Shown piece by piece: positions 1 through 5,743 of a DNA stretch of 7,476 nt (its first letter is position 1; each line of letters starts with the position of its first letter). The stretch is from Lachnospiraceae bacterium. GTDB taxonomy: Bacteria > Bacillota > Clostridia > Lachnospirales > Lachnospiraceae. Location of the stretch: NCBI GenBank assembly GCA_017380975.1, contig JAFOCX010000131.1, positions 1-7,476 of the forward strand. The letters run 5' to 3'. The notes under the pieces were generated by a model. It saw only the letters and a program-made list of their open reading frames with translations, was not told the DNA's origin and did no database searches. Position numbers and translations under genes: made by a program.

Positions 1-1952
1 GCCGGGATCTTGTTGTCAACCATAAGGAGGTTGAGTCTCTCTTCACCCTCTACTGTGTGGATCGCACTCATGAGCATACCGCAGGATTCGATGCCCATCA
101 TTGCTCTCGGCGGAAGGTTTGTGATCGCGATCAGTGTCTTACCGATCAGCTCTTCCGGCTCGTAGAATGCGTGAATACCGCTTAAAATTGTACGATCTGT
201 GCCAGTTCCGTCGTCTAATGTGAACTGAAGGAGCTTTTTGGACTTCTTAACAGCTTCACAAGCTTTAACCTTTACTGCACGGAAGTCGGACTTAGAGAAT
301 GTCTCGAAGTCAACGTGGTCAGCGAATAACGGCTCGATTGTTACGTTGGAGAAGTCGATCACCTCTTCGATTACCGGAACTTCCTCTACAACCGGAGCTG
401 CAACAGCCTCAGCTTTTGCTGCCGGAGCTGTCTTCTCTGTCTTCTTGCCGCCGTCGAGGCTCTTCATTGTCGGGAACAGTAATACGTCACGGATCGCCTG
501 GGAGTCTGTTAACAGCATGCACATACGGTCGATACCGAAACCGATACCGCCTGTCGGTGCCATACCAAGCTCAAGTGCGTACATGAAGTCTTCGTCTGTT
601 GTGTTTGCTTCGTCGTTACCCTGAGCAAGCTGTTTCTCCTGCTCTTTGAAACGCTCTCTCTGGTCGATCGGATCGTTCAGCTCGGAGTAAGCATTTGCCA
701 TCTCCCAGCCGTTCATGAAGAACTCGAAACGCTCTACGTAGTTCGGATCTTCCGGTTTCTTCTTTGTAAGCGGAGAAATCTCGATCGGATGGTCCATAAC
801 GAATGTCGGCTGTACAAGGTGATCCTCTACGAACTCCTCGAAGAAGAGGTTCAGGATCTCACCCTTGGAGTGTCTCTCCTCGAACTCAACGTGTTTCTCT
901 TTTGCGATCGCTCTTGCTTCTTCAAGAGTATGGATCTCGTTGAAGTCAACGCCGGAATACTTCTTAACAGCGTCTAACATTGTGATACGCTCGAACGGTT
1001 TGCCGAGATCCATCTCGATGCCGTTGAATACGATCTTTGTTGTGCCAAGAACTTCCTGCGCAACGTGACGGTAGAGGTTCTCTGTGAGATCCATCATACC
1101 GTGGTAATCTGTGTATGCCTGGTAGAGCTCCATCAGTGTGAATTCCGGGTTGTGTCTTGTATCAAGACCCTCGTTACGGAATACACGGCCGATCTCGTAA
1201 ACGCGCTCTAAACCGCCTACGATCAGTCTCTTTAAATAAAGCTCTAAGGAAATACGAAGCTTTAAGTCCTCATCAAGAGCGTTGAAGTGTGTCTCGAACG
1301 GTCTTGCTGCTGCACCGCCTGCGTTTGCAACAAGCATCGGAGTCTCAACCTCGATGAAGCCCTGTCCGTCTAAGTATCTGCGGATCGCAGAGATGATCTT
1401 GGAACGTTTGATGAATGTATCTTTTACATCTGCGTTCATGATAAGGTCAACGTATCTCTGACGGTAACGCATGTCTGTGTTTGTTAAACCATGGTATTTC
1501 TCCGGAAGGATCTGGAGGGACTTGGATAACATTGTAACTTCGTGTGCGTGGATGGAGATCTCACCTGTCTTTGTTGTGAACACGATACCCTTGATACCTA
1601 CGATATCACCGATATCCATCTTCTTGAAATCTTTGTATGCATCCTCGCCGATGTCATCTCTTGCAACGTAGCACTGCATGTTGCCCTTTAAGTCCTGAAT
1701 ACCGCAGAAGGAAGCTTTACCCATAACACGTTTGGACATCATACGTCCTGCGATGGATACCTCTTTGCCCTCTAACTCTGCGTAGTTTTCTCTGATATCT
1801 GCACTGTGTGCAGTCTGGTCATACTTTGTAATAACAAACGGATCTTTGCCGTTAGCCTGTAATTCAGCCAGTTTCTCGCGGCGTACCTTTAACAGCTGGT
1901 TAAGGTCCTGCTCCGGCTGCTGGCCGTTCTTCTGATTTGCCTGCTCTGCCAC
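1..1952 (-). CDS. lysS: Lysine--tRNA ligase (class II) with C-terminal EMAP/Trbp111-like tRNA-binding domain, 3' end cut by window
   Basis: Cytoplasmic enzyme charging tRNA-Lys with lysine using ATP. Read on the minus strand: an N-terminal extension reading QDLNQLLKVRREKL, then an anticodon-binding OB fold (roughly residues 55-155), then the class II catalytic core. Motif 2 is seen as VFRNEGLDTRHNPEFT (FRNEG at residues 258-262) and motif 3 as GGIGFGIDR (468-476); the core ends near residue 497. A linker of about 55 residues rich in Ala, Val, Glu and Lys follows, then a second OB-fold domain from about residue 550, containing SKSDFRAVKV and GIESCGM (620-626). This resembles the C-terminal domain of many MetRS enzymes and Trbp111. 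Ordinary bacterial LysRS is about 500 residues; 650 codons are visible here. The reading frame is still open at base 1, but the last residues (DNKIPA) match the very end of that domain, so only a few codons should be missing. I chose the GTG at 1952 over the ATG at 1958 because the AAGGAG site lies 2 nt from the ATG but 8 nt from the GTG, and MAEQ is a typical start for such proteins. Probably co-transcribed with greA. Confidence 0.96.
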   Translation of the reverse strand, partial: MAEQANQKNGQQPEQDLNQLLKVRREKLAELQANGKDPFVITKYDQTAHSADIRENYAELEGKEVSIAGRMMSKRVMGKASFCGIQDLKGNMQCYVARDDIGEDAYKDFKKMDIGDIVGIKGIVFTTKTGEISIHAHEVTMLSKSLQILPEKYHGLTNTDMRYRQRYVDLIMNADVKDTFIKRSKIISAIRRYLDGQGFIEVETPMLVANAGGAAARPFETHFNALDEDLKLRISLELYLKRLIVGGLERVYEIGRVFRNEGLDTRHNPEFTLMELYQAYTDYHGMMDLTENLYRHVAQEVLGTTKIVFNGIEMDLGKPFERITMLDAVKKYSGVDFNEIHTLEEARAIAKEKHVEFEERHSKGEILNLFFEEFVEDHLVQPTFVMDHPIEISPLTKKKPEDPNYVERFEFFMNGWEMANAYSELNDPIDQRERFKEQEKQLAQGNDEANTTDEDFMYALELGMAPTGGIGFGIDRMCMLLTDSQAIRDVLLFPTMKSLDGGKKTEKTAPAAKAEAVAAPVVEEVPVIEEVIDFSNVTIEPLFADHVDFETFSKSDFRAVKVKACEAVKKSKKLLQFTLDDGTGTDRTILSGIHAFYEPEELIGKTLIAITNLPPRAMMGIESCGMLMSAIHTVEGEERLNLLMVDNKIP

Positions 1953-1960
1953 TTTCATTT

Positions 1961-1966
1961 CTCCTT
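1961..1966 (-). promoter_or_regulatory. lysS ribosome binding site (AAGGAG) that favours a GTG start
   Basis: On the minus strand the sequence reads TTATAAGGAGAAATGAAAGTG. The AAGGAG core ends 2 nt before the ATG (1956-1958), too close for usual initiation, but 8 nt before the in-frame GTG (1950-1952), which is normal spacing. The GTG is therefore the better start; the two choices differ by only two residues. Confidence 0.7.
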
Positions 1967-1978
1967 ATAATGTAAGTT

Positions 1979-2006
1979 GCAGCTGTTCCGAATCCTTCAC
2001 AGCTGC
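1979..2006 (-). repeat. Perfect 8-bp inverted repeat (stem-loop) in the greA-lysS gap
   Basis: GCAGCTGT (1979-1986) and ACAGCTGC (1999-2006) are exact reverse complements separated by 12 nt. The element lies wholly within the 60-bp gap between greA and lysS, starting 12 nt upstream of the lysS ribosome binding site. On the minus-strand transcript no U-run follows (next bases AACTTACATTA), so it is not a standard intrinsic terminator. It could be an mRNA processing or stability element, or chance. The repeat is certain; function is unknown. Confidence 0.6.
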
Positions 2007-2018
2007 GTTTATGGTTTC

Positions 2019-2501
2019 TTAGTCTGCTCTCTTGATATCAAGAACTTCGTACTGGATCACGCCTGCCTGAGTTTCAACGTCAACAACGTCGCCGACTTTT
2101 TTACCCATTAATGCATGACCAACCGGAGATTCGTTGGAAATCTTGTTCTGTAAGCTGTTAGCCTCTGTAGAACCAACGATCTGGAACTCCATCTCCTCTT
2201 CAAACTCTTTATCATATACCTTTACAACACAACCAATGTTGATCTTGTCAAGGTTTACTTCATCTTCAACAACTACTTCTGCGTTCTTTAAGAGTTTCTC
2301 AAGCTCTTCGATACGAAGCTCGATATCTCTCTGCTCATCTTTCGCTGCATCGTACTCAGCGTTCTCGGAGAGGTCGCCCTGCTCTCTCGCTTCTTTGATC
2401 TTCTGCGCGATTTCTCTACGACGGTTTACTTTTAAATCCTGAAGCTCATCTTCATATTTTTTAAGTCCTTCATAGGTCAAAATGTGTTTTTTATCTGCCA
2501 T
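2019..2501 (-). CDS. greA: Transcription elongation factor GreA
   Basis: GreA binds the secondary channel of RNA polymerase and stimulates cleavage of the backtracked transcript 3' end, rescuing arrested complexes. The 160-residue protein has the normal family length. The N-terminal half (about residues 1-76) is a Lys/Glu-rich antiparallel coiled coil; its tip carries GDLSENAEYDAAKDEQ, with the acidic residues D43 and E46 that correspond to the Mg-coordinating pair of characterised Gre factors. The C-terminal half (about 80-160) is the FKBP-like domain, with the family signature SPVGHALMGKKVGD near residues 124-137. The ATG at 2501 is preceded by GAAAGG 9 nt upstream (and AAGG 4 nt upstream). 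A perfect-consensus promoter lies 70-100 bp upstream. lysS follows after 60 bp with no terminator that I can see, so the two probably share a transcript. Nothing unusual in the protein. Confidence 0.98.
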   Translation of the reverse strand: MADKKHILTYEGLKKYEDELQDLKVNRRREIAQKIKEAREQGDLSENAEYDAAKDEQRDIELRIEELEKLLKNAEVVVEDEVNLDKINIGCVVKVYDKEFEEEMEFQIVGSTEANSLQNKISNESPVGHALMGKKVGDVVDVETQAGVIQYEVLDIKRAD

Positions 2502-2572
2502 GACGCCTTACCTTTCTTACTTTAAATTCCGCTAACGGAGGGTGTAATTCCCCTTTATAATAACATCAACGT

Positions 2573-2601
2573 ATTATAACGTAAACCCTTGGTATTGTCA
2601 A
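2573..2601 (-). promoter_or_regulatory. Consensus sigma-A promoter for greA-lysS
   Basis: On the minus strand TTGACA (2596-2601) and TATAAT (2573-2578) are both exact consensus and are separated by exactly 17 nt. Transcription would start near 2566, giving a leader of about 65 nt before the greA ATG. The leader contains a tiny palindrome CCGTTAGCGG (2529-2538) but is too short for a T-box or a known riboswitch. Confidence 0.9.
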
Positions 2602-2667
2602 GAATTCCCTTCACAAAAATGACAACAAAAACTTGCTTTTTCCTTGTAAAATAATGACAAAATGATA

Positions 2668-2715
2668 AACGCTGCAAGTTTGAAACCCGTCTGTCCGGTT
2701 CAAACTTACAGCGTT
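2668..2715 (-). terminator. Long hairpin ending the MATE-PPC transcript
   Basis: Left arm 2668-2687 and right arm 2697-2715 pair over about 19 bp, with one mismatch (C opposite A on the plus strand) and one bulged A, around a 9-nt loop. It begins 26 nt past the PPC stop codon. On the minus-strand transcript the bases after the stem read TTATCATTTTGTC, an interrupted U-tract, so it is an acceptable rather than ideal intrinsic terminator. On the plus strand a short ATTTTC follows; no plus-strand gene needs it. Confidence 0.7.
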
Positions 2716-2741
2716 ATTTTCTATCCGATATCTTCCGATGA

Positions 2742-3164
2742 CTAGTCAAATTTCAGTACATTGCCGCCCGGTTCCCCACTGTTCACACGGTCTACCACAC
2801 CGTCTACAATGTGAATGAACATCTCCAGTGTCGTACCAACGATACCTTTGCTGAGATGACCGCCGTAAGCGTGTCCTTCCATATCGCCGATCACGATGTG
2901 CAGATGACTGTAATGCTTGCCATCCTGTGTGTTGATGGTTCCGTTCAGATGTGCGATCTCATAATGTCCTTCAAAGGTATTCGGGAAGAACTGTTTAACA
3001 TTCTGATCGTAACTGTTCAGAGTGCAAAATCTGCAGTTACCGAGTGCATTGACATGACCCAGCTTGATATTTTCTTTCTCAGAGATCAGTTTTACATTTT
3101 CCTGAATATCATCATCATGGTCCATTCTTACTACAATCGTATTTCCAAATCTTCTATATTCCAT
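2742..3164 (-). CDS. PPC/DUF296 domain protein (stand-alone, putative metal-binding, function unknown)
   Basis: A 140-residue protein made of a single PPC (plant and prokaryote conserved, DUF296) domain. The supporting signature is the histidine pattern HYSHLHIVIGD followed by GHAYGGHLSKG: H87 and H89 plus H103 correspond to the conserved triad that can bind a metal ion in this fold. Further family features are the alternating beta-strand pattern, the LGHVNALGNCRFCTL stretch near residues 35-49, and EMFIHIVDG near the C-terminus. In plants the domain is fused to AT-hook DNA-binding motifs; here there is no AT-hook, signal peptide or membrane segment, so DNA binding should not be assumed. The bacterial single-domain members have no settled role. 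The gene starts 11 bp after the MATE stop, and its AAAGGAG site (3171-3177) overlaps that stop codon, implying one transcript and coupled translation. A hairpin terminator follows. Confidence 0.88.
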   Translation of the reverse strand: MEYRRFGNTIVVRMDHDDDIQENVKLISEKENIKLGHVNALGNCRFCTLNSYDQNVKQFFPNTFEGHYEIAHLNGTINTQDGKHYSHLHIVIGDMEGHAYGGHLSKGIVGTTLEMFIHIVDGVVDRVNSGEPGGNVLKFD

Positions 3165-3170
3165 ACAATT

Positions 3171-3177
3171 CTCCTTT
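3171..3177 (-). promoter_or_regulatory. PPC-gene ribosome binding site overlapping the MATE stop codon
   Basis: On the minus strand AAAGGAG lies 6 nt before the PPC ATG and shares its first two bases with the TAA stop of the upstream MATE gene (3176-3178). This arrangement favours re-initiation by ribosomes finishing MATE and supports a two-gene operon. Confidence 0.8.
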
Positions 3178-4555
3178 ACTGTACGGCTTTCTGCTTCCAG
3201 CCGCCGCGTTTATATGCGATGAAGTTTAAGAGCGCGCCTGCGCACCAGGATACTAACAGAGAGATAAAGATACACTCGCTGCGTCCGGTCGGAAGTTCCG
3301 GAGTTCTTGTCAGGTAAGAGATACCGTATGCAAGCGGAACACGGAGAGCAACGGTTGTGATCAGAGAGATCCACATTGGAGTCATCGTATCACCTGCACC
3401 GCGCATCACGCCGGATAAACTCTGAGACAGGGCTACTGCAATGTAGCCGGGTGCCAGAATACACATCATGCTCATACCAAGATCGATCAGTTCTTCTGTC
3501 GTAGTAAACATGCCCATCAGGTATTTACCAAAGATCAGGATCAGGATTGTGATGGTTGTAGAAACACCGACTGCCATGATCGCTCCCTGTACAGAGCCTT
3601 TTTCTACACGGTCATAGCGTTTTGCACCAACGTTCTGTCCGGTGTAAGTTGTCATGGAGTTACCGAAGGATAAGTTCGGCATCATCGCAAAACCATCGAC
3701 GCGCATGATGATTACGTTGGCTGCAATGAACAGCTCGCCAAAACTGTTGGTCAAAGACTGTACAATGATCATCGCAAGGGACATGATCATCTGAGTAAGA
3801 CCGGACGGAAGACCTAAACGGATCATAGTGAAAGAATGATGCTTCGTCGGCTTTAAATATTCCGGTGTGATATCAAACACTTCTGTCATCTTCATCAGTT
3901 TTCTGAAACAGAGAAGTGCTGACACTGCCTGTGCAATTACGGTTGCAAGAGCTACACCCGGAACTCCCATTCCCATGCCGGCCACAAAAAACAGGTCCAG
4001 AACAATGTTGATCACGGTCGCGATCAACAGATAGATCAGCGCGGAGAAGGAATCACCCATTCCACGAAGGATACCGCTGAGGATGTTGTAATATGCAACG
4101 CCTGCACCGCCGATCATCAAGATCGTCAGATAAGAGTCACACCAGTCAATGATGCTGGCAGGTGTATTTAGCATTTCCAGTAATGGACGAACAAAGATCA
4201 GTCCAAAGACCAGGATCACAAGTGATGCAGCTGCTGTCAGTGTAATACTGCATCCGATCGCGTGGGACAGCTGTTTTCTGTCCTTTGCGCCAAAATACTG
4301 TGAAACCATAACACCGGTACCAACCGATATACCAATAAAGAGCACCAGAAGCAAGTTGAAGATCGGGCTGGCACTTCCTACTGCTGCCAGTGCATTGTCT
4401 CCGACAAACTTACCTACTACGATACTGTCTACCGTGTTATAAAGCTGCTGCGCAATATTTCCCAACACCATCGGGATCGTAAATAATGCGATCTTCTGCC
4501 ACGGCACACCGGTTGTCATATCTACCGGTGCAAAGAAATTTTTTAATGCTGACAT
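3176..4555 (-). CDS. MATE family multidrug/metabolite efflux transporter
   Basis: An inner-membrane antiporter of the MATE (MatE/NorM-DinF-like) family, expected to export organic cations, drugs or metabolites in exchange for Na+ or H+; the substrate cannot be told from sequence. It has 459 residues, the usual length, with about twelve hydrophobic segments in two homologous halves. The duplicated family motif is visible in both halves: GILRGMGDS (161-169) and GVMRGAGDT (382-390). Other family signatures are MTTGVPWQKIALFTIPM (13-29), the first-helix stretch IAQQLYNTVDSIVVGKFVG (34-52), and GQNVGAKRYDRV (306-317) at the start of a second-half loop. The ATG at 4555 has AAAGGGG (4564-4570) 8 nt upstream. 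An internal Met at residue 13 is a less likely start because no comparable site precedes it. It has its own promoter and leads the PPC gene. It is intact and not adjacent to an obvious regulator gene. Confidence 0.96.
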   Translation of the reverse strand: MSALKNFFAPVDMTTGVPWQKIALFTIPMVLGNIAQQLYNTVDSIVVGKFVGDNALAAVGSASPIFNLLLVLFIGISVGTGVMVSQYFGAKDRKQLSHAIGCSITLTAAASLVILVFGLIFVRPLLEMLNTPASIIDWCDSYLTILMIGGAGVAYYNILSGILRGMGDSFSALIYLLIATVINIVLDLFFVAGMGMGVPGVALATVIAQAVSALLCFRKLMKMTEVFDITPEYLKPTKHHSFTMIRLGLPSGLTQMIMSLAMIIVQSLTNSFGELFIAANVIIMRVDGFAMMPNLSFGNSMTTYTGQNVGAKRYDRVEKGSVQGAIMAVGVSTTITILILIFGKYLMGMFTTTEELIDLGMSMMCILAPGYIAVALSQSLSGVMRGAGDTMTPMWISLITTVALRVPLAYGISYLTRTPELPTGRSECIFISLLVSWCAGALLNFIAYKRGGWKQKAVQ

Positions 4556-4579
4556 TCGAATTTCCCCTTTTGTACATGT

Positions 4580-4620
4580 TGTGTCATCTTATTCCCTACC
4601 TTTCATTGTAACATGACACA
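4580..4620. promoter_or_regulatory. Candidate operator: inverted repeat TGTGTCAT / ATGACACA around the MATE transcription start
   Basis: TGTGTCAT (4580-4587) and ATGACACA (4613-4620) are perfect reverse complements with centres 33 bp apart, about three helical turns. One arm lies in the spacer between the -35 and -10 boxes of the MATE promoter; the other lies in the leader between the expected start site and the ribosome binding site. Symmetric sites placed this way can bind a repressor, as is common for efflux genes, but no regulator gene is in the window. The repeat is seen; operator function is inferred. Confidence 0.4.
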
Positions 4621-4633
4621 TTTTAAATGACAA
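4605..4633 (-). promoter_or_regulatory. Sigma-A promoter for the MATE-PPC operon
   Basis: On the minus strand TTGTCA (4628-4633, 5 of 6 to consensus) and TACAAT (4605-4610, 5 of 6) are separated by exactly 17 nt. The -10 is preceded by TGT, an extended -10 element. The expected start is near 4598, giving a leader of about 40 nt. The -35 box sits only 6 bp beyond the degV terminator stem. Confidence 0.82.
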
Positions 4634-4639
4634 GTTAAA

Positions 4640-4667
4640 GAGCCGGACAAATGGCTTCGTCCGGCTC
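4640..4667 (-). terminator. Hairpin terminator after degV
   Basis: GAGCCGGAC and GTCCGGCTC (4640-4648 and 4659-4667) pair perfectly. On the minus transcript the stem can extend by one G-U and two A-U pairs to 12 bp around a GCCA loop. It lies 16 nt past the degV stop. The bases after it read TTTAACTTGTC, a short U-tract, so termination may be partial. Confidence 0.75.
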
Positions 4668-4683
4668 AAAAATAACTCTTCAA

Positions 4684-5571
4684 TTATACAGTTTTTTTAT
4701 ATTCCGGTGCTACGGAACATCCGATTCCAAGGGCTCCCGCACCTGTATGACAGGAAACACCAAGAGATAACGGATCGCAGAAAACTTTCATACCCGGGAA
4801 TGCATCCTCGATCTCTTTAACCCAGTTCTCTGTCTCTTCCTTGTCTGCACTGGATGCCGCAAGAAGACGAAGCTGCCCGTCAGCCAGCGCATCTGCAAAT
4901 TTTGTATCCATTTCCTGTTTCATGGCTTCGATCATCGTCTTTTTCACTTTACTGAAGCCACGGCACTTTTTGAAGGAATCCAGTTTTCCTGTCTCCAGTT
5001 TCAATACCGGCTTGATATTTAACACGCTTCCGATGGCTGCAGCCGCCGGAGTCACGCGTCCGCCGCGTTTTAAATATTCCAGAGTCTCCACACCGATGTA
5101 GATCATCATGCGGTCTTTTCCACTTTCCAGGATCTCCTTGATCTGTTCTGCGGAATATCCCTTTTCGATCAGTTCCAGTGTGTCGAATACCATCTGGTGG
5201 AGCGGTGTTGAGATCTGTCCATGATCCACTACCAGAATTTTTCCTTCATACTGCTCATCTCTTGCAAGTGCCATCGCTGTCTCACAGGAACCGGAAAGAC
5301 CGCTGCTGAGCGGCAGATACAGCACTTTTTCAAACTCCTTCAATGCCCAGTCCCATACATCACAGACATCTGCCGGAGACGGCTGGGATGTGGCAATCAC
5401 AGAGCCACCCTCTAATTTTTCAAAAAACTCTTCTCGAGTCAGATTTATTCCTTCTAAATAACATTCCCCATCAATGTAGAACGGCATGGGCAATACCCAG
5501 ATACCAAGCTGTTTTGCTTCTTCCTGAGTGATACCGGAATGGCTGTCTGTAATAATTCCGATCGATTTCAT
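4684..5571 (-). CDS. DegV family fatty-acid-binding protein (FakB-like)
   Basis: DegV/FakB proteins bind a single fatty acid and, in the characterised systems, present it to the kinase FakA for acyl-phosphate formation and phospholipid synthesis. The 295-residue length is typical. Motifs seen in order: the N-terminal strand IGIITDSHSGIT (4-15), TSQPSPAD (61-68), LSSGLSGS (88-95), LEYLKRGGRV (164-173) and GVSCHTGAGALGIG (271-284). The serine of TSQPS and the His of CHTG are the positions expected to contact the lipid carboxylate. No signal peptide; cytosolic. The fakA partner is not in this window, and genomes of this group often carry several degV paralogues, so the specific ligand and partner are unknown. 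The ATG at 5571 has a GTGAGG site 13 nt upstream, a long spacing, but no in-frame alternative exists because TGA precedes it by two codons. It is separated from its neighbours by terminators on both sides, so it is probably a single-gene unit. Confidence 0.94.
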   Translation of the reverse strand: MKSIGIITDSHSGITQEEAKQLGIWVLPMPFYIDGECYLEGINLTREEFFEKLEGGSVIATSQPSPADVCDVWDWALKEFEKVLYLPLSSGLSGSCETAMALARDEQYEGKILVVDHGQISTPLHQMVFDTLELIEKGYSAEQIKEILESGKDRMMIYIGVETLEYLKRGGRVTPAAAAIGSVLNIKPVLKLETGKLDSFKKCRGFSKVKKTMIEAMKQEMDTKFADALADGQLRLLAASSADKEETENWVKEIEDAFPGMKVFCDPLSLGVSCHTGAGALGIGCSVAPEYKKTV

Positions 5572-5706
5572 ATACTGTCATTATCCTCACATTCGAAAAA
5601 ATATAGTTGCTTTTCACACGACTCCCCTATGTTACAAATGTATCATCAAAACAGCAAAAACACAAGAGCTGCAATATTCATGTGACAAATCCACCTCTTT
5701 TATAAC
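5572..5706 (-). promoter_or_regulatory. degV upstream region with only a weak promoter candidate
   Basis: This AT-rich stretch between the kinase terminator and degV should hold the degV promoter, but no strong match is visible. The best candidate on the minus strand is TTGTGT, 17 nt, TACATT, with TGA before the -10 (extended -10); each hexamer matches consensus at only 3 or 4 of 6 positions. An alternative is TTGCTG, 17 nt, TAACAT. I see no riboswitch, palindromic operator or small gene here. Confidence 0.3.
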
Positions 5707-5708
5707 AG

Positions 5709-5738
5709 AAAAAACGAAGCTCTCTGCAGAGCCTCGTT
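5709..5738 (-). terminator. Strong intrinsic terminator after the galE-kinase unit
   Basis: On the minus transcript AACGAGGCTCT (5728-5738) pairs with AGAGCTTCGTT (5713-5723) over 11 bp including one G-U pair, closed by a GCAG tetraloop, and the stem runs straight into a tract of six U residues (plus-strand A-run 5709-5714). It starts 5 nt beyond the kinase stop codon. This is a textbook rho-independent terminator. Confidence 0.93.
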
Positions 5739-5743
5739 CCTTC

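Noticed and set aside
238..624. Plus-strand open frame of 128 codons opposite lysS
   Set aside because: Ser/Thr/Ala-rich composition is what the reverse complement of the lysS linker and core would give; lysS coding on the other strand is unambiguous.
1959..2572. Possible T-box leader controlling lysS
   Set aside because: Aminoacyl-tRNA synthetase genes in Gram-positives often have T-boxes, but the lysS gap is 60 bp and the greA leader about 65 nt; neither can hold the specifier stem and antiterminator, and no T-box sequence is seen.
2502..2741. Possible small gene or riboswitch in the 240-bp greA upstream gap
   Set aside because: The gap is accounted for by the PPC hairpin terminator, the greA promoter and its short leader; the rest is AT-rich with no start plus binding site and no conserved RNA fold that I recognise.
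2811..3317. Plus-strand open frame of 168 codons across the PPC and MATE genes
   Set aside because: It lies antisense to two genes with clear family motifs, has no domain resemblance, and no promoter or ribosome binding site precedes it.
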